In this document: positions 35,933 to 43,942 of the stretch, one piece after another | Layout of the letters: every line of letters starts with the position of its first letter | Position numbering within the stretch: position 1 is the first letter of the stretch | Assembly: GCF_019797845.1 (NCBI RefSeq) | Contig: NZ_CP081864.1 | Location: forward strand, 2,046,001-2,110,000 | Length of the DNA stretch: 64,000 nucleotides | Source of the DNA: Symbiopectobacterium purcellii | GTDB taxonomy: Bacteria > Pseudomonadota > Gammaproteobacteria > Enterobacterales > Enterobacteriaceae | Direction: 5' to 3' | The notes under the pieces: generated by a model | The model's input: the letters and a program-made list of their open reading frames with translations, nothing else | Database searches by the model: none | Told to the model about the DNA's origin: nothing | Program-made: the position numbers and the translations under genes

Positions 35933-37449
35933 GGTCGCTGGTGTTGCAGGTGACGAAATTAGGCGTTGAAGACGCTGTAGGTAACCCGGTGCTGGCCGGC
36001 ATCTCTTTCTGTCTTGGTATCGATGACGTGCTGGCCGTTGTCGGGTGCAGCGGGGCGGGGAAGAGTACCCTGCTGCGATCGCTGCTCGGGGAACTTGCAC
36101 CGGGAATGCGTCGGGTGGCAGGGGAGATCTTCTGTTGCGGTTGCGCAGTTCATGATGCCGACGGTGAACGTTTACGAACGTTGCGTGCACAGCAGTGCGC
36201 CTGGCTGGGGCAGGATCCGGCACAGGAACTGGTGCCCACTCAGCGGGTTGAACAACTGTTGCTGGGTTTTGTATCAAAAACACCTGAAACATTAAGTGAC
36301 GCTGTCACGTTACTGCGCGCGATAGGATTACCCACGGATAACACTTTCCTGCGTCGTTATCCGCATCAACTGTCTGGCGGTCAACGGCGGCGTGTGGCGT
36401 TAATTCGCGTGCTGCTCAAGCGGCCTCGCTTACTCCTGTTGGATGAGCCTTTCGCCGGTATTGATGACGCACAGCGGTATAACATGATTGCGGTGCTGAG
36501 GCATTGGCAGCGAGGGCATCGCGGTGCGTTGCTGTTTATCAGCCATGATGCAACCAGTGTGCGTGACTTGGCAACCCATATCCTGGTGTTACAGCACGGG
36601 CAGCAGCAGGCTTACGGCCACGTGGACAGTCTGCTGGCGCAGAAAGATATTCCCTTGTTGAACCCGTGGCAGGTACCGGATAGCGCACCGATCTCGCTAT
36701 CGGTCGCTACGCGCTCGCGCCCTGTGCTTGAACTCGACAGCCTGTTGCTGTCTCTGCCGTACTCAGAAAACCTGCTGCCGCCGTTGTCCTTGCAGCTTTA
36801 TGCCGGAGAAATGGTGGCATTACACGGCGTGTCCGGCGTGGGGAAAAGTACGCTCGCTAAAACCGTGATCGGGCTTCTGGCACCTCGGCAAGGAACGCTG
36901 CGCTTAGCTGGGGAACCGTTGGCGACGGCGGTTCAACAGCGTCAACGTGGTCAACAGCAGGCGGTAGCGTTGGTGCCGCAGGATCCGGCGAGAACCCTCA
37001 ATCCCTTTCGGCGCGTTGGTGCGCAGTTATATCAGGCACTGCGGCGTTACGGCCTCCATCAGGAGTACAGCGTTGAACACTTACTGGCGGCGGTGGCCTT
37101 GCCAGCGGCTTGTGCCCTGCGCTTTCCGGCACAGCTATCCGGTGGGGAATTGCAGCGGGTTGCTTTGGCACGCGCGCTGGCCGCTAAACCTACCGTGTTG
37201 ATTTGTGATGAAGTCACTTCAGCGCTGGATGCGCTCACCGCCAGACAAATTCTTGTGCTTTTACAACGTCTTTGCCATGAACACCACATGGCACTGTTGT
37301 TGATCACGCATCAGGTGGAAAGCGTACGTGCGCTGTGCCATCGGGTGTTACTGCTTAGCCCCGCGTCGGGCATCACCCCTTCATTACCCCAGCAACAAGG
37401 AGAGCCCGTTAATGACGGAGCCGATAACCCCTCTATCATCACCTACTGA
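35929..37449 (+). CDS. ABC importer ATPase, fused DppD-DppF-like double NBD
   Basis: A 506-residue protein holding two nucleotide-binding domains in one chain. NBD1 has Walker A GCSGAGKST, signature LSGGQRRRVAL and Walker B LLLLDEP. NBD2 has GVSGVGKST, LSGGELQRVALARAL and LICDEVTSALDAL. Most Dpp/Nik systems use two separate ATPase genes; here they are fused. The start overlaps the previous stop (ATGA). The C-terminal tail of this gene runs 38 bases past the next start. Confidence 0.92.
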   Translation: MRSLVLQVTKLGVEDAVGNPVLAGISFCLGIDDVLAVVGCSGAGKSTLLRSLLGELAPGMRRVAGEIFCCGCAVHDADGERLRTLRAQQCAWLGQDPAQELVPTQRVEQLLLGFVSKTPETLSDAVTLLRAIGLPTDNTFLRRYPHQLSGGQRRRVALIRVLLKRPRLLLLDEPFAGIDDAQRYNMIAVLRHWQRGHRGALLFISHDATSVRDLATHILVLQHGQQQAYGHVDSLLAQKDIPLLNPWQVPDSAPISLSVATRSRPVLELDSLLLSLPYSENLLPPLSLQLYAGEMVALHGVSGVGKSTLAKTVIGLLAPRQGTLRLAGEPLATAVQQRQRGQQQAVALVPQDPARTLNPFRRVGAQLYQALRRYGLHQEYSVEHLLAAVALPAACALRFPAQLSGGELQRVALARALAAKPTVLICDEVTSALDALTARQILVLLQRLCHEHHMALLLITHQVESVRALCHRVLLLSPASGITPSLPQQQGEPVNDGADNPSIITY

Positions 37450-39199
37450 TTCGCTTGAGAGTATCAATCCGACGTCACTGTTAGCGCCTATTCGTGGTTG
37501 GATCACGTTTGCCGCAGTGCTGCAACTGTTTTCGGCGGGGTTGGTGTTGGTACCGCTGGTTGAATTGTGTGAACTGATCCAGGTGTTGATGAGTACGTCG
37601 CTGACGCGACATAAGGAGGCCTGGCACGTCATTATGCTGGCCTGCGCCTGTCTGGCTTCCGGTTTGGCCCTGCGCGGCCTGGCGGAACTGATTACTCATC
37701 TGGCCGATAATCGTTTGGCCTTATCGCTACGCCGCCAATTAGCGCAACGCCTGTCTCAGGCACCGCTCGGCTGGTTTACTGCCCAGACCAGCGGACGGAT
37801 CAAACAAGGGCTTCAGGATGACGTTACGGCAATTCATCATCTGGTAGCGCATGCCTGGCTCAATATCACCAATGCGAGCGCCACATTGCTGTTTGTCTAC
37901 GGTTATCTGCTGTGGGTTGACTGGCGTATGACGCTGGTGGCGCTGGTGCCGCTGCTGCTGTTTACGGTGTTCTATCGGCAAGTGCAGAAAGGGTGTCAAC
38001 GCAAAATGTCAGAATACGGTACAGCGCTGACACAGGTAAACCAATCGGTGGTGGAGTACGTTCAGGGCATCACCGTGGTCAAGACTTTTGGGCTCAGCGG
38101 TAAAGCCCATCAGGCTTATTGTCAGGCAACAACGGGGTTTCAACGTTTCTTCTTGGATTGGGCGCTGCCGCTGATCAAGCCTGAGTGTTTGTCTGCTGTG
38201 ATGATCGCGCCCATTACTATGCTGATGTTGATGCTGGTCGGCGGCATCGGGTTGATGCATCAGGGGATGCTTGGGATGACACAACTGCTCCCGTTTCTGG
38301 TGATTGCGCTCGGGATCTCTGTGCCCGTGACCACACTGAGCCATAGCGCGCAATCCCTGCGTATGGCGAAAGCCGCGTTAGAGCGGCTTGCCACACTGTT
38401 GACGATCCCGCTGCAACCGGAGCCGACGCTGAGCCGGTTTCCTCAGAATAACGAGGTAGTGTTTGACCAGATTGATTTTGGTTATCAGCCTGGTACCACC
38501 CTGTTACACAACATCTCGCTCACCCTCACGCCAGGCACGGTAACCGCGCTGGTGGGTGCCTCTGGCGCGGGAAAATCAACGCTGGCGCGCTTATTGTTGC
38601 GCTTCGATGTGCCCGACCACGGCCAAATTACCTTGGGTGGCATTGAGTTGAGCCAGATTGACAGCCGACATTTATACCGCCAGATCGGTACTGTGTTTCA
38701 GGACACGCGACTGTTGCGAATGAGTTTGTATGACAACATTGCGCTGGGCGATCCGCAGGCCAGTAAAGAGCAGGTGGTCGCCGCCGCCAAGGCGGCGCAT
38801 ATTCACGAGCGCATTCTGTGTTTACCGCGCGGTTATCAATCGGTATACGGCGATGATGCCACACTGTCAGGCGGTGAGGAACAGCGGGTTAGCATTGCCC
38901 GCGCGCTGTTACTGAAACCTGCCGTGCTGGTGTTGGATGAGCCCACCGCGCAGGCGGATGCGGAATCAGAAGCCGCGATACAGTCAGCGTTCAATGCATT
39001 GATCGCGCACCAACGTCGTCAGGTGGTGCTGGTGATCGCCCACCGGCTGGAGACCATCACGCACGCAGATAACATTGTCGTGCTGTCGCATGGCCGTATT
39101 GACGCGCAAGGGTGTCATGCCGATTTGTTGGCCGGTGGCGGTGAATATGCACGGCTGTGGGCGGTACAACAAGGGCAACAGGAGGCAATATGCTGTTGA
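37412..39199 (+). CDS. ABC transporter with fused membrane and ATPase domains, YbtP-like
   Basis: A 595-residue half-transporter started at ATG 37412 (AAGGAGA upstream) inside the end of the ATPase gene. About six membrane spans occupy the first 320 residues. The ATPase domain has GASGAGKSTLARL, LSGGEEQRVSIARALLLKP and VLVLDEPTAQAD. YbtP and YbtQ have an exporter fold yet carry Fe-yersiniabactin inward across the inner membrane. This gene and the next are the matching pair here, so uptake is the favoured role, though export is possible. Confidence 0.88.
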   Translation: MTEPITPLSSPTDSLESINPTSLLAPIRGWITFAAVLQLFSAGLVLVPLVELCELIQVLMSTSLTRHKEAWHVIMLACACLASGLALRGLAELITHLADNRLALSLRRQLAQRLSQAPLGWFTAQTSGRIKQGLQDDVTAIHHLVAHAWLNITNASATLLFVYGYLLWVDWRMTLVALVPLLLFTVFYRQVQKGCQRKMSEYGTALTQVNQSVVEYVQGITVVKTFGLSGKAHQAYCQATTGFQRFFLDWALPLIKPECLSAVMIAPITMLMLMLVGGIGLMHQGMLGMTQLLPFLVIALGISVPVTTLSHSAQSLRMAKAALERLATLLTIPLQPEPTLSRFPQNNEVVFDQIDFGYQPGTTLLHNISLTLTPGTVTALVGASGAGKSTLARLLLRFDVPDHGQITLGGIELSQIDSRHLYRQIGTVFQDTRLLRMSLYDNIALGDPQASKEQVVAAAKAAHIHERILCLPRGYQSVYGDDATLSGGEEQRVSIARALLLKPAVLVLDEPTAQADAESEAAIQSAFNALIAHQRRQVVLVIAHRLETITHADNIVVLSHGRIDAQGCHADLLAGGGEYARLWAVQQGQQEAICC

Positions 39200-40959
39200 T
39201 GCGCCTGACCAGACTGATGGGGAAATCTCACGCGTTGTTGCTGCGGCATTATTTGCTATGGGTGTTTAGCTATTGTCTGATGCAGGGGCTGACGTTTGTA
39301 CTGGTGGTGCCCATTATCCACGCTCTGCTGGATCTGCGCGTGGACGATGCGTTGATGTGGTTGCTGCCGTTAGGCGTGGGGGTGGTGCTAACCGGGTATT
39401 TGCACTATCGCGCGGCGTACAGTGGATTTCAGGTGGCGGCAACGTTAATGAGCCAATTGCGTCGTCGCATTGGCGATCATGTGGTCACATTACCACTGGG
39501 CTGGTTTGTGCGCGCCAATACCAGCCGATTGGGCCTATTACTCAGTCAGGGCGTGATGGAGATCCTGGGATTGCCTGCCCACCAGTTAACCCCCTTGTTA
39601 CGGGCGGTGATCACGCCAGCGGTGGTGGTGGTGGCAACCAGTTTTTTCGACTGGCGCGTAGCACTGTGCGCGGCGTTTCTGTTTCCCATGCTGGGGCTGG
39701 TGTATTGGTGGGCCGGACGGCTGGGGCGCACCGCTGATCGAGCCGTTCAGACGGCCAATGCACAGGCGTGCGATCGCATGGTGGAGTTTGCGCAAAGTCA
39801 GCCGGTGTTACGCACCTATGGCAAGTCCGCACAGGGATATCAACAGTTTGATCAGGCACTTGTGGCGCAAAGCCGGGCTGGGCGGCGTCAGTTATGGCTG
39901 GTGTTGCCGCCGTTGCTGTTAAACACCTGGTTGGGGCAATTGGCGTTGATGGGGCTGATGGCAGGGATTACCTGGCTGGTGGTGATGGAAGGCGATGCGG
40001 CGCAGCAAACCACGCTGTTTGCCTTACTGGTGCTGGTGAGCAGGGTTATCGATCCCCTCAGTGAGGTGGCCTCTTATGGCTCAGGTATCCGTATGGCGTC
40101 AGCCCAAATGGAAGCGGCTGAAAACGTGTTGTCACAACTGTCGTTACCGGCACCGACAGAGCCCGTGCCTTTACCACAACACTACACCATCGAATTACGT
40201 GATGTGACCTTCAGCTATCAGCCCGGTGTTAGGGCGCTGCAGCGTGTTTCCGCGACGTTGCCAGCTAATAGCGTGACCGCCGTGGTAGGAGCATCCGGTT
40301 CGGGAAAAACCACCTTGACCAAATTGATTGCCCGTTTTTTCGATCCGGATAATGGGGTGATTGCTATTGGCGGCATTAATGTGAAGAGTTTCCCTGTCAT
40401 GCAACACATGAATATGATTTCACAAGTGTTTCAGGACAATTATCTGTTCAGTGGTACTCTGCGGGAAAACCTGATGATGGGAAACCCGGCCGCTGATGAT
40501 GACACCTTGAAAAACGTTCTGAAACTGACGCGTTTGGACGAGGTTGTGCAGCGCTTACCGCTGGGACTCGATAGTCGGGTTGGAGAAGGGGGCGGATTTC
40601 TGTCGGGGGGGGAACGCCAGCGTGCCGCACTGGCACGTGCATTGCTGAAAAATGCGCCAATCCTGCTGCTGGATGAGGCGACCGGTGCGTTGGATCCGGA
40701 AAACCAGGAAGCGATCGCGCAGGGGCTTAACGCGTTGCGTGGTCACTGCACCATGCTGGTCATTGCCCATCAACTGCACACTATCCGCAATGCAGACAAC
40801 ATTTTAGTGCTTGACCACGGGCAAATTGTGGAACAGGGCAATCATCAACAGTTGTTGGCCAAGAATGGACGCTACGCGGCCCTTTGGCAGGCAAAAGTTC
40901 GCGCTGAAGGATGGCGTATTGTTCATCCCCGAGAAGATCAAGGAGGAGATAATGTCTGA
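39190..40959 (+). CDS. ABC transporter with fused membrane and ATPase domains, YbtQ-like
   Basis: A 589-residue half-transporter, partner of the preceding gene. ATG 39190 has AGGAGG upstream and overlaps the previous stop by ten bases. The membrane domain spans about residues 1-310. The ATPase part has GASGSGKTTLTKL, FLSGGERQRAALARALLKN and ILLLDEATGALD. The pair probably forms a heterodimer. Confidence 0.88.
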   Translation: MLLMRLTRLMGKSHALLLRHYLLWVFSYCLMQGLTFVLVVPIIHALLDLRVDDALMWLLPLGVGVVLTGYLHYRAAYSGFQVAATLMSQLRRRIGDHVVTLPLGWFVRANTSRLGLLLSQGVMEILGLPAHQLTPLLRAVITPAVVVVATSFFDWRVALCAAFLFPMLGLVYWWAGRLGRTADRAVQTANAQACDRMVEFAQSQPVLRTYGKSAQGYQQFDQALVAQSRAGRRQLWLVLPPLLLNTWLGQLALMGLMAGITWLVVMEGDAAQQTTLFALLVLVSRVIDPLSEVASYGSGIRMASAQMEAAENVLSQLSLPAPTEPVPLPQHYTIELRDVTFSYQPGVRALQRVSATLPANSVTAVVGASGSGKTTLTKLIARFFDPDNGVIAIGGINVKSFPVMQHMNMISQVFQDNYLFSGTLRENLMMGNPAADDDTLKNVLKLTRLDEVVQRLPLGLDSRVGEGGGFLSGGERQRAALARALLKNAPILLLDEATGALDPENQEAIAQGLNALRGHCTMLVIAHQLHTIRNADNILVLDHGQIVEQGNHQQLLAKNGRYAALWQAKVRAEGWRIVHPREDQGGDNV

Positions 40960-42229
40960 GCATCTTTGTGACAGTGAACGTTGCGCGACGTATTGGCCGT
41001 TGCCTGATGTTGATTTAACGGATTTGACGCTGTTCTCTCAGGGCTTCCCCCATGACGTGTTCACTCAATTACGACAGAATGATGGCGTGCTGTATCATCC
41101 GGCTACGCCGTTAACGCCGGATAATGAAGGTTTTTGGGTGTTCACTCGCTATCAGGATATTGTACCGCTCGCCAGAGATATCGATACCTTCTCCTCACAC
41201 CGTGGTGGCGCTCGTACCGGAGGCGGAACCATGATTGAGGATCTTCCCAGCGCCGCAGGGCCAGGGACCGTCATCAATATGATGGACGATCCGCGTCACA
41301 AAGCGTTGCGGCGTCTGATGGCTCCGGGGATCACCCGTGGGCGCATTGCTGCGCTGGAGCCGGTTCTCACCGTGGCGGCACGTCAGGCCATCGTGAGCGC
41401 ATTAACCAAAGGCGAAGGGGATTTTGTGTCGGATATTGCCGCCGAACTTCCGCTGTTTGCCATTGCGCATTTGGTCGGGATTCCTCCTGAAGATCGGCAC
41501 CCGATCTCGGGGTGGATTAACGCGGTGCTTGATTATGCCGATCGTCAATTAGGGCAGAGCAGTGCCAGCAGTCAGCAAGGCATGCAGCAGTTTATGGCTT
41601 ACGCGCAGCGCTTTGTGGAACAACGCCGTCAGGCTCCCGGTGATGACATTGTTTCGCTGGCAATTGCGGGAGAACTGTCTGCCGAACTGGGCAGCTTAAC
41701 GCCGATGGAGCAAGTGATGGTGTTTAGCGTGGTGATGGTGGCCGGCTTGGAAACCACGCGTAATGCTATTGCGGGGGGAATACTGACGTTTATTCAGCAT
41801 CCGCAGCAGTGGCTGCTGTTGCAACGTGAACCTGTGCGAATGAACCGGGCGCTGGAGGAAATTCTACGCTGGACCTCTCCCACGCCGTACAACCGCCGCA
41901 CCGCGACGCGTGATGTTGACGTCGCGGGTAAGCGCATCAAAGCTGGCGAGAAAGTGACACTGTGGTGGGCTTCTGCCAATCGCGATGAACAGCAGTTTGA
42001 AAACCCCTTTGCTTTTGATATCTGTCGGGAAAAAAATGCCCATTTAGCGTTCGGTAGTGGGGGACACAGCTGTCTGGGGGCGCAGTTGGCGACGCTGGAG
42101 ATGCGGGTTGTCTTTCGGGAATTGCTAAACCACATTGATACCTTCGCCTTAAACGGTCCCGTGGAATGGGTGCGCAGCAACAAGCACACCGGTATTCGGC
42201 GTATGCCGCTGCGCTACAAAGGGTTATAG
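40952..42229 (+). CDS. Cytochrome P450
   Basis: A 425-residue P450, the normal size for a soluble bacterial enzyme. ATG 40952 has AAGGAGGAG upstream and overlaps the transporter stop. The heme-binding loop is FGSGGHSCLG with the ligand Cys374. The I-helix reads AGLETTRNA and the ExxR segment EEILRW. As last gene of the operon it probably oxidises the metallophore, for example thiazoline to thiazole or ring hydroxylation (inference). Yersiniabactin and pyochelin loci have no such gene; the Streptomyces coelibactin locus, as I recall it, does. Confidence 0.93.
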   Translation: MSEHLCDSERCATYWPLPDVDLTDLTLFSQGFPHDVFTQLRQNDGVLYHPATPLTPDNEGFWVFTRYQDIVPLARDIDTFSSHRGGARTGGGTMIEDLPSAAGPGTVINMMDDPRHKALRRLMAPGITRGRIAALEPVLTVAARQAIVSALTKGEGDFVSDIAAELPLFAIAHLVGIPPEDRHPISGWINAVLDYADRQLGQSSASSQQGMQQFMAYAQRFVEQRRQAPGDDIVSLAIAGELSAELGSLTPMEQVMVFSVVMVAGLETTRNAIAGGILTFIQHPQQWLLLQREPVRMNRALEEILRWTSPTPYNRRTATRDVDVAGKRIKAGEKVTLWWASANRDEQQFENPFAFDICREKNAHLAFGSGGHSCLGAQLATLEMRVVFRELLNHIDTFALNGPVEWVRSNKHTGIRRMPLRYKGL

Positions 42230-42272
42230 CGATAGAGTGCGGCAATGCTCTCTTGTGATGAAGAGTAGTAAT

Positions 42273-42301
42273 AGCCGTTAAAAAATAACGGCTTATTTTT
42301 T
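42273..42301 (+). terminator. Rho-independent terminator of the metallophore operon
   Basis: AGCCGTTA and TAACGGCT form an 8-bp stem around an AAAAA loop, followed by TATTTTTT. It lies 44 bp after the P450 stop and marks the end of the operon. Confidence 0.88.
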
Positions 42302-42364
42302 GAATGAATATTCTGTGTTTACGGTGTAAAAATCAGTATCCGTTCAATACGCTAAGTTATTCTC

Positions 42365-43085
42365 ATGTCTACATTGATACCGCATCGATCGTGCTCAACA
42401 CTTATTCCATCATCCCCTTTATATGATTCAGATGCGCATAGCCATCGGCTCGGCATACTTATTTCAGCGGCTATCGAGGGAACGCCTTTGCATTGTGATG
42501 GTGGTGATGGTGCCACGATAAAACAACACCTTGATAGCGTATACCATCGGGCAAAAAATAACTGTTGTGAGAGCATTGAGTTATTACAAAATATCGCTCT
42601 TGGGAAAGGCGAGATTGCAACGCTTACCCAGGATTACCTCTGTCGTATTGTGTGCCAGGATGAAGACGGTGCTGCCAACGTCGCCAAAAAGGCGCGCGCG
42701 CAGTGTCAATCGTTAATCACAGATTTCCCCCAGTGGATCAACAATACGTTTCTACAAGACCGGTTTGCGCTGTTGTTTATTGCCGGCACGCACCTCAAAG
42801 ACGAAGAACCCTGTACGGATAATATACCGGCCCTGGTGAAAGAAAAAATCATGGATCTTGATAGTTTGCCCGTCAAACCGAAGTGGTATACACCGGAGCA
42901 AGGGACGTTTGATGCGGTAGATTACGCCACTTTCAACGACAACAACCGTCAACTGCGCTACATGTTGCCTCAAGACGGTGCTTGCCAGTTTCGTGCGGCC
43001 TTGATGCTACGTGATAGAAATGAAAATTGGTTGGATGTCGATAAATCGGTTATTTTGCAGGAGATAAAAATTGCCTCTCAGATGC
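42365..43085 (+). CDS. Unknown ORF running into a permease remnant
   Basis: An ATG at 42365 opens a frame of 296 codons that continues to a stop at 43255. The first 240 or so residues are soluble and Cys-containing (HCDGGDGATIKQHLDSVYHRAKNN broken here, FPQWINNTFLQDRF, MLPQDGACQFRAALMLRD). I do not recognise them. From about residue 240 the frame reads as the membrane segment of a sugar permease (see next entry). Base composition is more AT-rich than in the NRPS operon. It is likely a gene cut at its 3' end and joined to unrelated DNA. The end given is where the permease-like sequence begins; the exact junction is uncertain. Confidence 0.5.
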
Positions 43086-43889
43086 CGGTTCTCGGCATAT
43101 TAACGCTGGCGATGGCCGTCACCATGCTGTGCGGTGGCATCAACTTGTCGATCATTTCAACGGCAAATGCCTGCTCGTTAGTGATGGCCTGGGTGGCCGT
43201 CAGTTACCCGCCGTCGCTGCCACGCTGGTGGCGGGCGTTGGGGCGGCAGCGCTGATTGGACTGTGTAACGGGGTGTTGATTGCCGGCCTCCGGGTGTCGC
43301 CCATCCTGGCGACGCTTGGCATGATGACGTTGCTCAAGGGGATCAATATTTTGATTACCGGCGGCAGCGCCATTGCCAATTATCCCGAATGGGTACTGTG
43401 GTTAAATCGTGCACAGTGGTTTGGTGTGCCGCTTCCGATGTGGTTGTTTGTGGTGGTTGCCATCGTGCTCTGGCTGGTACTGGAGCGCAGCACGCTGGGC
43501 AGGGCGATTTATTTCATCGGCTCCAATGAACGTGCCACCGGGTATTCCGGCATCAATACGCGTCAGGTGCTGCTGTGGGTGTATGTCATTTCCGCACTGT
43601 TGTGCGCTGTGGCAGCATTTTTAATGATGTCAAAACTCAATTCCGCCAAAGCTTCATACGGGGAGTCTTATTTGCTGACCGCCATTCTGGCAGTGGTGTT
43701 GGGGGGGGGAATCCCGATGGTGGCAGTGGAAAGATTATCGGCATGGCACTGGCTCTGATTCTGCTGCAAACCATTGAAAGCGGGTTTAATATTATGGGCG
43801 TCAGTCCGTATCTGACCCTGGCGCTGTGGGGGGCTCTGCTACTGTGTTTCATCGGTGTGAAAGGGCAATTGGGGCTCAGCAAAGCATAA
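43086..43889 (+). pseudogene. Sugar ABC transporter permease remnant (RbsC/AraH family), frameshifted
   Basis: Permease sequence is spread over three frames. It begins VLGILTLAMAVTMLCGGINLSII, shifts frame near 43195-43215, and continues PAVAATLVAGVGAAALIGLCNG through VLLWVYVISALLCAVAAF. It shifts again at a run of nine G (43701-43709) and ends NPDGGSGKIIGMALALILLQ to a stop at 43889. One extra G in the run would restore the frame through GGGNPDGG. The N-terminal membrane helices are missing. Two frameshifts plus a lost start make it non-functional. No binding protein or ATPase partner is nearby. Confidence 0.85.
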
Positions 43890-43896
43890 CCATGGC

Positions 43897-43928
43897 CCGG
43901 TAGCAGACACTCTGCCGTCTGCTACCGG
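43897..43928. terminator. Hairpin between converging gene ends
   Basis: CCGGTAGCAGAC and GTCTGCTACCGG form a perfect 12-bp stem around an 8-base loop, between the permease remnant and the leftward glucan synthase pseudogene. There is no long T-run on either side, so termination strength is uncertain. Confidence 0.6.
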
Positions 43929-43942
43929 CACGCCAGCGGCGT

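Noticed and set aside
32705..37449. The Dpp/Nik-type transporter as an ordinary peptide transporter placed here by chance
   Set aside because: It is embedded with overlapping genes between the siderophore receptor and the YbtP/Q pair, so a role in the metallophore system is more economical, though unproven.
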